DNA of 49,588 nucleotides from a virus: IMG/VR virus record IMGVR_UViG_3300038688_000001, positions 1 through 49,588 of that record. The stretch is one strand, 5' to 3'. Below the pieces are notes generated by a model that did not search any database, was not told the DNA's origin, and worked only from the letters and a program-made list of their open reading frames with translations. The position numbers and the translations under genes were made by a program. This document shows positions 24,146 through 34,600 of the stretch, one piece after another (the first letter of the stretch is position 1; the number at the start of each line of letters is the position of its first letter).

Positions 24146-25150
24146 ATGGCAAACAGTGTAATGCAACCACAGCTTGATGCGATGCAAAACGCAATATCTG
24201 TTTTAATGCAAAAGAAGCAGCTCGATGCCGCGAACAACAAGTGGAACCAGCGCATGGCGCAGATGCAGGTAGACCGTCAGCAGGACACCGCTGCAAAAAT
24301 GGCGAAAATAAAATCAGAATCGACCGCCGCGAGGATAAAGTATCTTCAAGGCATGATGAAGACAGCTTACGAGAAGGGCGACCAGAAGGGTCTTCGGGCT
24401 TTTGGGGAGAAACTCTCCAACCTTGGATTCACCGTACCGGGTCAAGCCCTTCCACAAAAACAGGGTATGTCAGAAGCAGAGTTAACGCAGAGGGCGCTAA
24501 AGGGTGACAAGCTTGCACAGTCCGTACTTGCCAGAATGTCTGAAAGAAAAAGATCTACCGCTGCGGCCGGCGCTGACAAGATAGATGTAAATGTCGGCGA
24601 TAAATCAATGACCGAACTCGGCAAGGAGATGTCCAAAGCGTTGGTGTCCGAAAGGAAGGACGTGCAGGGGGCGGTAACAAGCCTTGAAAACCTGAAAGAG
24701 GCAAAATCCATGCTGGACTCGGGTATGATTACCGGGACTGGAGCTGAATTTCTGACCAATGCCGGCAACTTACTTGCTTCTCGTCTTGGGTTTGAGGCAG
24801 CAGAAGATCCTGTCGCGAATACGCAAGCATTCGCCGCGACAATGGGAACCCAAGTAGGTCAGATTATTAAGCAGTTTGGTTCCGGTACTGGCTTGTCCGA
24901 CGCTGACCGAGAATATGCTGAAAAGATCGTTGGTGGGAAAATTACGCTAAACGAAAAGGCCATAAGAAAGCTTATTCGTATCAATGAAAAAGCTTTTAAG
25001 AACGTCATAAGGAGATTTAATAAAAAGGCATCACAGGCCATGTCTCGGCCTGGGGCGGATTCCTTGCCGTATGACTTGAGGGTAGATTATGAATTTGACG
25101 AAAAACAAAAAAAAGAAAAACCACGCTTTAAAATAACTAAGGTGAAATAA
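24146..25150 (+). CDS. Internal virion (ejection) protein, 334 aa
   Basis: Begins MANSVMQPQLDAMQNAISVLMQKKQLD, a strongly helical Gln/Lys/Met-rich protein. The middle has a coiled-coil-like segment (VQGAVTSLENLKEAKSMLDSG) and the end a lysine-rich tail. It sits between gp7-like and the next ejection protein, matching the order of P22 gp7, gp20, gp16. Overlaps the next gene by one base. Confidence 0.65.
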   Translation: MANSVMQPQLDAMQNAISVLMQKKQLDAANNKWNQRMAQMQVDRQQDTAAKMAKIKSESTAARIKYLQGMMKTAYEKGDQKGLRAFGEKLSNLGFTVPGQALPQKQGMSEAELTQRALKGDKLAQSVLARMSERKRSTAAAGADKIDVNVGDKSMTELGKEMSKALVSERKDVQGAVTSLENLKEAKSMLDSGMITGTGAEFLTNAGNLLASRLGFEAAEDPVANTQAFAATMGTQVGQIIKQFGSGTGLSDADREYAEKIVGGKITLNEKAIRKLIRINEKAFKNVIRRFNKKASQAMSRPGADSLPYDLRVDYEFDEKQKKEKPRFKITKVK

Positions 25151-26700
25151 TGCCCACATACACAGCCAAAGACGAAGAAACCGGACGAGAAGTGACATTC
25201 GAGTGGAACGGAGACGGCGAGCCGACAGAGGCCGACATGGCGGACGTTTTTGCAGCAGCAGAAAAGCAGGGCACACCCCCCGAACAGGATGCCGTCAAGG
25301 GCAAGATGCAAGCTTATGCTAGCGTAGGGACGAGGCTCGGGAACACGATGAGAAACTTTCCCGGCAGTTACAAAAACCTATTAAAGGGCGCGGCCCAAAC
25401 TGCATACCAGGTCGGGCGTCACCCATCAGAGTCCTTTGATAACTTTCTTATTGGCACCGCTAAAGATGTAGTTTCGCCAGCTATCGGGATGATTCAAAAG
25501 ATAGCCCCTGGGGTTGGTAACGAGCAAGATGCTCAAAACCTTGAGCGCGTAAAAAATGATTTTATGTCACGATATGGTAGCGCTGAGAACATAGCAAAAT
25601 ACATTGAGAAAGATCCAGCTAGGGCACTGGCTGATTTTGCTATGCTTCTCACTGGCGGGGGAAAGTTACTCCAATCCGGCGGACGCTTAGCGGAAATAGG
25701 CGCAATGGAGAAAGCTGGATCTGGAATGATGAAGGCCGGCGCAATGGTAGAGCCGATAACCGCTCCTTTTAAAATCGCAGGGACCGCAGCGCGTCCTTTT
25801 ATTCCCTCAAGAACAGCGCAGAAAATGTATGCAAGCTCTGCCAAAATGTCTACCATAATGGACCCGGATGTTAGGCAACGCTTGTCCCAAAGACTTCTTG
25901 ATGCCGAGGTGAAACTCAACAACAAGGGATTTAAGAAGCTCGCCGACGATTTCGAGTCAATGTGGCGTGGAGTGGACGGCCTTATAGACGATTATGTGTC
26001 GAAAGGCCCCAACGAAAAAAGAACCGTGCTTGACCTGATGAAGGGTGTTGACAAATGGGAAAAACGAGCGGCTCTCACTGGTAACAGTAAGGTTGTGCGG
26101 AACATTAAGAAAAAATTTATAGAAGACCTAACCGACATCAATTACGTCGGCGGTAAGCCGTTTAGAACATTAACTGAGCTTGACGCCAAGCAAGTAAATA
26201 GGATTAAGCGGGATCTATACAAAGAGCTCCATTCAAAGTACGGCAAGGATATGAAGCCGCTAACGGCTGAAATAAAAATGCACATAGCCCATAACGCTAT
26301 GAAAACGATAGAGGATTTAATACCTGGGGTTATACCAAACAACAAAACAGCGGCGGCCTACAAGGAGATGATGGATGCGATACAGCGAGGCGTTAACCGT
26401 ATAGAAAACAGGGATCTATTTAGCATTGGAATGCCTGTCCGGGCAGGCGGTACGGCTGTTTTAAGTGAGGCGCTTGGTGTTGACACGAGGGTTGGAGGAC
26501 TTGGTGGTCTTGTTCTTGGGACGATAGATCTTCCATCGGTAAAAAGCAAGCTCGCCATAAGAATAAACAAGTTAAAAAAACAGGGTGTTAAATTAAGTCC
26601 GACAGCAACTGCTTTAAAGATTGGATTGGTAAAGGCGGAAGACTTAAAGGAAGAAAAGCGCAACCCAATATATCCGAAGGATTGGACAATTAGGAAATAA
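25150..26700 (+). CDS. Large internal virion (ejection) protein, 516 aa
   Basis: N-terminal part YTAKDEETGREVTFEWNGDGE followed by EADMADVFAAAEKQG, a pattern seen at the start of several podovirus internal proteins. The body is helical, with hydrophobic segments (LADFAMLLTGGGKLLQSGG, then ETRVGGLGGLVLGTIDL-like stretch near residues 440-455) that could insert into the host membrane. It would be ejected with the DNA. No catalytic motif is visible; a lytic transglycosylase domain is not apparent. Confidence 0.6.
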   Translation: MPTYTAKDEETGREVTFEWNGDGEPTEADMADVFAAAEKQGTPPEQDAVKGKMQAYASVGTRLGNTMRNFPGSYKNLLKGAAQTAYQVGRHPSESFDNFLIGTAKDVVSPAIGMIQKIAPGVGNEQDAQNLERVKNDFMSRYGSAENIAKYIEKDPARALADFAMLLTGGGKLLQSGGRLAEIGAMEKAGSGMMKAGAMVEPITAPFKIAGTAARPFIPSRTAQKMYASSAKMSTIMDPDVRQRLSQRLLDAEVKLNNKGFKKLADDFESMWRGVDGLIDDYVSKGPNEKRTVLDLMKGVDKWEKRAALTGNSKVVRNIKKKFIEDLTDINYVGGKPFRTLTELDAKQVNRIKRDLYKELHSKYGKDMKPLTAEIKMHIAHNAMKTIEDLIPGVIPNNKTAAAYKEMMDAIQRGVNRIENRDLFSIGMPVRAGGTAVLSEALGVDTRVGGLGGLVLGTIDLPSVKSKLAIRINKLKKQGVKLSPTATALKIGLVKAEDLKEEKRNPIYPKDWTIRK

Positions 26701-26711
26701 GGAGCTCTATC

Positions 26712-27044
26712 ATGGCAAACACGACAACACATGCCCCCGGTAAAATCCATATAGTACCGGACGGGTCTACAGATTGGAGTTACATCACAGACGGCGGGTT
26801 TACTGATGGGGTGGGCCTTAAAGTGGCGAGTATCCAGTTCAATCCGTCAGCGGCAAGCGATATTTTGAAAATCAGAAGCAAGACCGTTACGGGGACCATT
26901 ATCCACAAGCTCGGACCTTCCGCAGGAACGGAGAACCTTTATGATGCCAACGATCCTCCGCAGTGGGAGTTTCCAGTGATTGAAGCCGATGACCTAACAT
27001 TGAGCGTTGCGGCCAACGCAGAGATAATTATTAGCTATGTATAA
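26712..27044 (+). CDS. Hypothetical structural protein, 110 aa
   Basis: Starts after AAGGAGC. It reads MANTTTHAPGKIHIVPDGST, a Thr/Ser/Asp-rich beta protein ending in strands (EADDLTLSVAANAEIIISYV). It overlaps the next gene, which is exported. Probably a tail-associated or fibre-base protein. Confidence 0.55.
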   Translation: MANTTTHAPGKIHIVPDGSTDWSYITDGGFTDGVGLKVASIQFNPSAASDILKIRSKTVTGTIIHKLGPSAGTENLYDANDPPQWEFPVIEADDLTLSVAANAEIIISYV

Positions 27045-27900
27045 AAAAATAATCATAGGCGTACTGATAATAGCGCTGTCATTCGCCGCCTACGCTTTTG
27101 CCCGTGGCATGGGGACCGGTATGGACATGGGCATGGGGACCGGAGGTGGAGCCACGGAAATCACATTAACAAAAGACGCCGATGCCGACCAGTCTGTTAC
27201 GTTTAATGTGTCCTTGCCAGACGGGTATGAGGTCGTGATCGACTGGGGAGATACCAATAGTTCTACTGTAACCGGGCCCCAGACGTCTCAAGACTACACC
27301 AATGCTTATGCCGATACAAATTCATATACCATAACGATATCTGGAGATTATGATAAGCTAACTAGATGGGCATGTCCGAGCGAGCCGTTGTCAGGTAATG
27401 GTGGCCAGTATGCGTATATGACCAATTTAACTCTTCTTAATTTTAATGGCAACTCCATGACAGGAGACGCCTCCGGGTACTCGGCGCTAACCAATTTAAC
27501 TCTTCTTGGTTTTAATGGCAACTCCATGACAGGAGACGCCTCCGGGTACTCGGCGCTAACCAATTTAACTTATCTTAATTTTAATGGCAACTCCATGACA
27601 GGAGACGCCTCTGGTTTCGCTGCGCTAACCAATTTAACCTATTTGATTTTTTCAAATAACAGCATTACTTACACGTCCACTACCCTGCCGGACTGGGACT
27701 CTGCCAATATAGATGCATACAGCAATGGATGGACAGAGACAATGGTAGATGCGTTTTTGTGTGACCTTGACACCTCCAGCACGGCGTCTACTAAAGCGCT
27801 TAACATAGCTGGGGACCACGCCGCACCGTCCGCAACCGGACTTGCATGTGAATCCAGCCTGGAGGGCAAGGGCTGGACGGTAACTGTAACTGGGGAGTAG
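27037..27900 (+). CDS. Exported leucine-rich-repeat protein, 287 aa
   Basis: An N-terminal Sec signal (KKIIIGVLIIALSFAAYAFA) is followed by a Gly/Met stretch, a beta domain with PKD-like features (VVIDWGDTNSSTV), then four leucine-rich repeats of 23 residues (LTLLNFNGNSMTGDASGYSA type), three of them almost identical at the DNA level. The C-terminal part has two Cys pairs. It would be on the cell surface or in the periplasm and could bind a protein or sugar partner. It overlaps the upstream gene. Confidence 0.7.
   Translation: MYKKIIIGVLIIALSFAAYAFARGMGTGMDMGMGTGGGATEITLTKDADADQSVTFNVSLPDGYEVVIDWGDTNSSTVTGPQTSQDYTNAYADTNSYTITISGDYDKLTRWACPSEPLSGNGGQYAYMTNLTLLNFNGNSMTGDASGYSALTNLTLLGFNGNSMTGDASGYSALTNLTYLNFNGNSMTGDASGFAALTNLTYLIFSNNSITYTSTTLPDWDSANIDAYSNGWTETMVDAFLCDLDTSSTASTKALNIAGDHAAPSATGLACESSLEGKGWTVTVTGE
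27421..27696 (+). repeat. Tandem 69-bp repeats encoding leucine-rich repeats
   Basis: Units begin at 27421, 27490 and 27559, each 69 bp and in frame, with only a few base differences. A fourth, more diverged unit begins at 27628. The near-identity of the first three indicates recent duplication or gene conversion and a likely change in repeat number between relatives. Confidence 0.85.
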
Positions 27901-27904
27901 GGTT

Positions 27905-28327
27905 ATGAAAAAACTAATAGTCATTCTGGCAATTCTGGCCCTGGCGATCTATGCTTACGCTGAACCGCCTGAAAAAAGAATAAAATCTCAGAGTATTAAA
28001 AATACTACTGTGGAAAAATACCCGAAGATAAAAGCGCCTGTTTACAACCCCACAACAAAGACGCTTACCTTTGACGTAAACGAGGCCGTGGGCGCGTCCC
28101 ATCGCCTTGTTTACGACGGCACAACCTTCATCACCGTATTTGACGCGGAAGACGGCAGCGTGACGCGAACGCTTGCGGATATATTCATCGGCACAAAAGC
28201 GGCTTGCATAGCGCAAATAAACGCGCTTAATCTGGTGCTTCCGAAAGACTTTGATGAGCGATACCCGGATTATAAAGGGGCGGTAGGCGGCCCTGCTGTG
28301 GTAAAAAATAACCCTATTACAAGGTGA
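27905..28327 (+). CDS. Exported protein, 140 aa
   Basis: Starts with a Sec signal (KKLIVILAILALAIYAYA, cleavage after Ala-Tyr-Ala). The mature part has beta strands (KAPVYNPTTKTLTFDVNEAVG), one Cys and a charged C-terminal end. It lies in a run of exported proteins. No family recognised. Confidence 0.6.
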   Translation: MKKLIVILAILALAIYAYAEPPEKRIKSQSIKNTTVEKYPKIKAPVYNPTTKTLTFDVNEAVGASHRLVYDGTTFITVFDAEDGSVTRTLADIFIGTKAACIAQINALNLVLPKDFDERYPDYKGAVGGPAVVKNNPITR

Positions 28328-28331
28328 AACC

Positions 28332-28454
28332 ATGAAAATAATATGCGCAATAATTTTTATAGCTATCCTGACGGTTTGCGCCATAGCCTATGCCCAGTCT
28401 GGTTGGACGGGCAGCGGGGTGTCGATGGGAATTCCAACGGAAACCATTTTATAA
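28332..28454 (+). CDS. Exported miniprotein, 40 aa
   Basis: The ATG follows AGGTGA. The sequence is a signal peptide (KIICAIIFIAILTVCAIAYA, cleavage before Gln-Ser) and only about 20 mature residues (QSGWTGSGVSMGIPTE). Such a short exported protein between two larger ones may be a remnant or a small structural adaptor. Confidence 0.5.
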   Translation: MKIICAIIFIAILTVCAIAYAQSGWTGSGVSMGIPTETIL

Positions 28455-28469
28455 AAAAGGTGTTTCGCG

Positions 28470-30875
28470 ATGAAAAAATTACTTTGGGTTGCGCTTATAT
28501 TTCTTTATGTATCTATCAACCATATTGAAGCCATTGGCAGTGACACCGGCCTCGGCACCGATCCGTTTTCGACTGGTGGCTCTCTTACCGCTGGAGATGC
28601 CAATGCGATCAACAACGCGGTGAACACCAAGGTTGATAGGGCCGGTGATACGCTAACCGGAGAGCTGGTCTTGGACGAGCTTGGGGTGGAATTCCAGCCG
28701 ACTGACGGCATATCAGACTGCTCGTCTTATGCCGCAACAGGCGGTGGAATTTTTTTTGATGATTCGGAAGGGAAGCTAAAAAAGTGCGAAGACAATGTAC
28801 TTTCCGACTTAGATACCGGAGGATCAACCGCTTACGATAATATAGGCAACCCAACAGGCGCAGGGTCAATTTCTTTTGACGACGGAGAAACAGCAACCTA
28901 TGATGGTGCTTGGGATACCGAGGTTGCTGTTACTCTCAGCCTAAACGCCGCCGATCTTATTGGTGACACCACGGGCTTGTTGATTACCGCAGTCGATAAC
29001 GACGATGCGAACTATATCCCATTTTTAATACAAGACGACCAGGATGGAACCCCCGATGATCTATTTAAAGTTGACTACACTGGCCTTGTTACTGCCGCTG
29101 GAGGTTTTTCAGGGGACGGTTCGGCGCTTACTGCGGTAGATGCGGCGACTGGAGACAGCGCCACGGCCTTTTTCGATGCTGGGGCCATCGAGCTACCACG
29201 CGGGGGGCTTGGAATCGATTTGTCGGCTTATAATGGTCTTATCAGAATCAGTGGTGGCAGCACTTCTAATGTCACAGATGCTGCTGGTCTTGAGACTGCA
29301 CTATCTCTTGGGGCATATGCGTCTGATTTACTTGGTACGACAAACGAAGCGAATTTTAAAGCGATTGTAAATCTTGAAGCCGGTACGGATTTTGAGGCGG
29401 TTGACGCCGAGATCATGCGAGCCGACACCAATGATTCTATTTCTGCCGATATGACATGGAACGGCACCAATGCATTTAATGGTCTTGTGACAATGGGTAA
29501 TAATATTGCACTGAACGCTAATAAAATTACCAGTATTGAAGACGTAGTAATTAAACTCGGAGATAATGCTGGTTTATATTCGTTTATTATCCAAGATAGC
29601 GATAATGTAGAACAGTTTGCTGTTGATTCCAATGGCGTCATTTCTCAACCCGCGATAGATAATCCATATATTGCTTTGCTCGAAGATACGGGTATCAGCG
29701 CTTATGTTCAGGTGAATGACACAACTGCTGATCTTTTGGAATTTAGCACAGATTCAACAGCTGGCAGTAATGTTTTGGCTTATTTGCAGCTTGAAGGCGC
29801 CGGTATAGGAGATTATTATGTTACTGGCGATATACATACCGGGAGCAGTTATTATTTTGTAGACGCAGATGCATCACCGTCTGTTGTCGGTGAATTACAA
29901 TATGATAACACTATTACCGGATTAGATGATGGAGGCCTTGTTTGGTATGATGATGATGAGATTAGAATTATAATTGATTTGGATGCAAGCGAAGGCACTT
30001 TGGCGTCTGGTGACGATGGCAAATATGTAAAGTATAACTGGAATGCTGGCAGCGGTTATTTCACTCTTGATGCTCCTTCTGGTGGCTCTCTTGGTTCTAA
30101 TCTGTCTTCTTCAACAAATGATATTACAACGGATAACAGCGTTATTCAATTAATTGGAAATAGCGAAGATATTGATATTGAATTTGGAGCCAATTCTGCT
30201 GACGTGACAACTGATACTGGAGTTACAGAGATTGATTTTATAAGCATAGCGTTAAAAGAAGATGGCAATGACATTTATAATTCTGGAGATACTCCCGGTG
30301 GAGAGCTTGGTGGGACATGGGCAAGCCCGACTCTTGATGAAACGGGCATTGCTTTAACATCTATCACCATCGGGGCCCTGCTTGGCGTTGACTCTATTGA
30401 CGCCACCGGAGCCGTTGATATGGATTACGGGTCTGCGGACGTTACAGATCACACTTTTACCTCAGACGGCGGAACGGTCGTCATTGACGGCGGCATAACC
30501 ACGGCAGGAGTGATAAAGGGGCGAGCTGAATACGGGGCGGACGTTACGGTCAGCACGGCTCACGATACGACAGAAACCCATGGCGTATTTTACCATTTTA
30601 CCGCAGCTGCTACCGTTACCCTGGACGCTGCCGCAGACTCCGGGTACGGCGCTCAAGCCTGCTATCGGCTGAGGGACGCAGCTGAGGCGGCAGTTATCGA
30701 CATACAGGCCGCTGAAAAAATTAACTTTGAAGGTACTGCGCTCGCTGCCGGAACAGCAATTACGGCGACCGGCGCCGGGGAAGCCGTTTGCATGGTTTCC
30801 ACAACTGATACAGACGGAAGCGGCACCGACGGATGGGAGGCATGGGGCGCAACGTCTGGATGGGCCTCTGAATAG
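28470..30875 (+). CDS. Exported fibre-like protein, 801 aa
   Basis: A signal peptide (KKLLWVALIFLYVSINHIEA) is followed by a phage fibre-type segment (NNAVNTKVDRAGDTLTGELV), a repeat common in tail fibres. The body is beta-rich, with many Asp, Gly and Thr, and several fibre-like repeats such as LLITAVDNDDANYIPFL. The C-terminal domain holds two Cys residues. A tail-fibre sequence with a Sec signal is unexpected, since virion fibres assemble in the cytoplasm. It could be a decoy or an adhesin placed on the host surface. Confidence 0.65.
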   Translation: MKKLLWVALIFLYVSINHIEAIGSDTGLGTDPFSTGGSLTAGDANAINNAVNTKVDRAGDTLTGELVLDELGVEFQPTDGISDCSSYAATGGGIFFDDSEGKLKKCEDNVLSDLDTGGSTAYDNIGNPTGAGSISFDDGETATYDGAWDTEVAVTLSLNAADLIGDTTGLLITAVDNDDANYIPFLIQDDQDGTPDDLFKVDYTGLVTAAGGFSGDGSALTAVDAATGDSATAFFDAGAIELPRGGLGIDLSAYNGLIRISGGSTSNVTDAAGLETALSLGAYASDLLGTTNEANFKAIVNLEAGTDFEAVDAEIMRADTNDSISADMTWNGTNAFNGLVTMGNNIALNANKITSIEDVVIKLGDNAGLYSFIIQDSDNVEQFAVDSNGVISQPAIDNPYIALLEDTGISAYVQVNDTTADLLEFSTDSTAGSNVLAYLQLEGAGIGDYYVTGDIHTGSSYYFVDADASPSVVGELQYDNTITGLDDGGLVWYDDDEIRIIIDLDASEGTLASGDDGKYVKYNWNAGSGYFTLDAPSGGSLGSNLSSSTNDITTDNSVIQLIGNSEDIDIEFGANSADVTTDTGVTEIDFISIALKEDGNDIYNSGDTPGGELGGTWASPTLDETGIALTSITIGALLGVDSIDATGAVDMDYGSADVTDHTFTSDGGTVVIDGGITTAGVIKGRAEYGADVTVSTAHDTTETHGVFYHFTAAATVTLDAAADSGYGAQACYRLRDAAEAAVIDIQAAEKINFEGTALAAGTAITATGAGEAVCMVSTTDTDGSGTDGWEAWGATSGWASE

Positions 30876-30883
30876 GTGACGAT

Positions 30884-31603
30884 ATGAGAAAAATAATCTC
30901 GATAGCCATAATCGCATTGATAGTCCCGCTGTTTTCCGCATCGTGGATAATGGCGCCCGTCAACAGCGGTGCTCCTGTGCAAAGCGCTCCGTCGTCTACC
31001 TGTACGCAAAGGTTCACAGACGATTTTGACCGATCAAACCGGGATATTGACGGTGATAACGGATGGACAACGCTGGCCGGATCAGCAGCAATATCGAGCA
31101 ATGCCCTGGTGGCCGGCGCATCTGGAACCTATGTGGGGAGCGGGACCGACTTTACAGCCGCAACCCAATATTGGAAGGTGGAGATGACGACGTTTGTGTC
31201 CACCAACGTCATGGGGGCGCTGTTCCGGTCAGACGTGGACGGGGCCCCCGCATATTCCGTCTATGCCAATACCACGGATACCACATGGGATGACGGGGCG
31301 ACGGTCCAGTCCGCGAGCATAGGACTATCAAACGGAAACACGGTAGGCCGCATGGTCACTGGAACCGGTAATGATACCGTGATCGGCCTGTGGGTAAACC
31401 CAACCAATGACAAGCCGTTTTCGGGAGGACCGGCGTGTACGGTCACGTCCACTCCATGCTGGGACGATGCGGACGACGCGCCCGATACCACGTTTACGAA
31501 TAACCCGGCAACAGCAGCGGACGCCTACACTAGTTTTGCGCTGTTTTTGGATGCATCCGGCATGACCATGGACAATTTATTTTACGGAGATTGCAGTGAT
31601 TAA
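30884..31603 (+). CDS. Exported beta-sandwich-like protein, 239 aa
   Basis: Signal peptide (RKIISIAIIALIVPLFSASW), then a jelly-roll-like mature domain (FTDDFDRSNRDIDGDNGWTT, YWKVEMTTFVSTNVMGALFR) similar to carbohydrate-binding or LamG-type sandwiches, with a few Cys near the end. Overlaps the next gene by 8 bases. It could bind a surface sugar. Confidence 0.6.
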   Translation: MRKIISIAIIALIVPLFSASWIMAPVNSGAPVQSAPSSTCTQRFTDDFDRSNRDIDGDNGWTTLAGSAAISSNALVAGASGTYVGSGTDFTAATQYWKVEMTTFVSTNVMGALFRSDVDGAPAYSVYANTTDTTWDDGATVQSASIGLSNGNTVGRMVTGTGNDTVIGLWVNPTNDKPFSGGPACTVTSTPCWDDADDAPDTTFTNNPATAADAYTSFALFLDASGMTMDNLFYGDCSD

Positions 31604-34600
31604 ACGACTGTCCGTTCTATTGTCAATCGTTTTTCTTTATGGTGTGGCGACCGCCGCTCCGATTATCACAAATGTTACCGGGACCACCACCAGAACCATT
31701 ACTGGATCTGCTCTGATGAATCAGAACACGGCAGGATGGCAAGTCACCCAGTCCCAGGGATCATTTGAAGGGGCAAGCGTTGAAAGTGATGGGTACACCT
31801 GCATCTATGGTCCGTGTAACTTGGTCACAGGTGAAAAGTTAATGGGGAATAAATCCCTACAGCAAAAATCAACGTCAGGTGGCGGCGCCTCTTGTTTCGG
31901 TGGTACTCAACCTTGGCATATGTACGGCGACGTTTATAAAACGAGTACCGGCAATGATGTATATTGGAGATTTTATGTAAAATACACCTCAAGCATGTCG
32001 GACTATTTTTCTAAGGTGAGTTATTTTAAGATCGGGTATATGTTCGACGGGACGCAATATTGGGATTATGCAGGGCCAAGCGGCAGTCCGCCGACCCAAA
32101 TAAATTTAAAGCCCTATGCGATTAGTCACTATCACAATCTGCCCGTAGCCCTCGAATTTGATGAGTATCACTGCTTTGAAGGTCGAGCAACCAAGAGCGG
32201 CGGCACAAGCACTGTGACAATGTGGATCGACGGTGTGTTCGTGGCGACTGACAGCGAATCCAGCGGCGACCCGGATAACCCCGGCATTTTTATTTTTCCA
32301 TTCACCAACTCTTGCGTCACGTCTTCTGTGACAACGCAAGGGACATCTTATGTGGACGGATTTGCAATAGGATCACAACGAATCAATCCAGCAGCAACTA
32401 TCGTGCTGGCAAATGGATCAAACTATTCCACCGCCACGAAGGTTTTACAGCACCCGACAACATTATCCGACACCTCGATATCATTTACTTATTCGGAAAG
32501 CGGTTATGCTCCCGAAACTGGTGCCACGGTAGCATCAATGAGCGGAACCGCAAGATACGTTTTTGTAATCGACAACCGAGGGCAGATATCGGCCGCGTTC
32601 CCATTATCAGGGGGCGGAGAAGACACCACGGACCCCACAGTCACGGGGTTCACCATTCCCTCAACTTCTGACAGCCTCACGGTTTCGGTGTCCACGTTCA
32701 CGGCCTCTGACAACGTGGGTGTTACCGGGTACCTACTAACTGAGTCAGCTACAACTCCAAGCCCAAGCAATCCAGGCTGGCAAGGGACGGCACAGACTTC
32801 TTATACATTTGCTTCTGAGGGATCGAAAACACTCTATGCGTGGGCAATAGATGCTGCCGGGAATATTAGCTCATCTCTTAATGATTCCGTCACCATAACA
32901 TTACCTACCCCTGATACTTGTGTTGAAGACGCTGGTCTTTGTACGACCGAGGGAGATTGTACGACTAACTGGCCTGCATATAATTGGTGTTCTGAAACAA
33001 GCACTTGTCAGGTCGCGGCTTGTGGTACACCGATACTTGTAGAAGATTTTGACGACGAGACTTATGCGGGTTGGTATGATGATACAACTCATAGTGATTC
33101 GGTCGCAGGGGGTGTTTCGGGAAACAGATTAGAATGGCAATGGCAGGCAGGAGATTTGCGGCCACATAATAACCTTGATTATGCTATGCGCTACAAATTT
33201 ACCAATCCAACTGACGAGATGCATATACAGTTTTATGTCAATTTTGATTCTGCATGGATTGGGAGCGGGGTTGAATTCCATCCACACATGTTTTTGATTT
33301 CAACGCAATATGATTCAGACTACCAGGGACCGAATGCCAGCAGTAAACAGTTATACATTGAGTTTGTTTCGGACGTATCCTCTCCCTATAGGGTTAGGCC
33401 AGTATTCGGTTTTCAGGACGCTTATAACGTATCGAAGGCAATTACATATAATTCAGGCGGTACCACAACGCCGACCATAGGTGAAACGCTGACAGAGAGC
33501 GGTGGGGATGCAATAGGAATACTTGCAGATTATACTATCGCCTCCGGATCTTTCGCAGGTGGTGATGCAGCCGGTGTATTTTATGTCCGAATGCCATATA
33601 ACGTAGAATCTGGATCATGGACAGACGGCGTTCAAATCGATGGCACCGCGTCTGGTTCCAATCTTGCTACGATTAATGGCACGACCGACGGCATGACGAG
33701 CGCCGGTATAGATTTATCTTCGATCACCGAAGCCCGATCAACATTTAAATGTAATCAAGGCACAGTCACCCCCACACCAACATTTAGTGAATGCTATTCT
33801 CTTGGAGCGGGCCATTGGTATTCGGCGGCTCTTTATAAAAATTCAGATTATGAGATTACAAAGGGCGTTGATCATAAGGTCGATGCTTATATAAAAATGA
33901 ATACTATTGCAGGAGGGGTAGGGCAGGCCGACGGAATTTTTAAGATGTGGATCGATGACAATTTAGTCTTCGACTACAGCAATCTGATTATTATTACAGA
34001 TGCTTACTCAGATATGAAATGGGAGCATTTTATTCTGGGTCCATATATTGGAAACCCACCTGGTGGATCACCGATTACCCAAACAATGTGGGTCGATGAA
34101 TTGCAAGTCAACGATACGGCACAAGCTCCGGTCGAGGACACCCCCGTGATGACCGCCGCAACCGTTGACGGAACGGACGTATCCATCACCACGGACGTTA
34201 ATACGGCCTGGGCCGGGTACGACGACAACGATTGCCAGATCACATGCTCCGTGGCCGGAACGGTTAATTTATCCTCTGCCACCGGAAGCGGTACCGATTG
34301 GTCGTTGACTGGAGACACCTCAATTGGATACGGTGACACCTGCACCATGGACTGCACCCTGGGGGCGGACGACATTGAAACCACGCCAGGCGGAACCGAC
34401 ATGGACAGCATTGCAGACTTCGGTGTGCAGGTTTTGACGGAGGACACATCGACCCCAAGCGTGACCCCGCCCAGCGAGGTAATAAACCTCGGCGCTGATT
34501 TTGTGACCATAACCGGAACATGCTCAGACGATCAGCTGGTTTCGGGCGCTAAATGGGGGGCGAACGTTCAGCCGGATGCCACGACCGGCACCGCCTGCAC

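Noticed and set aside
27421-27696. CRISPR-like repeat array
   Set aside because: Repeats are contiguous, 69 bp, in frame and without spacers; they encode leucine-rich repeats.
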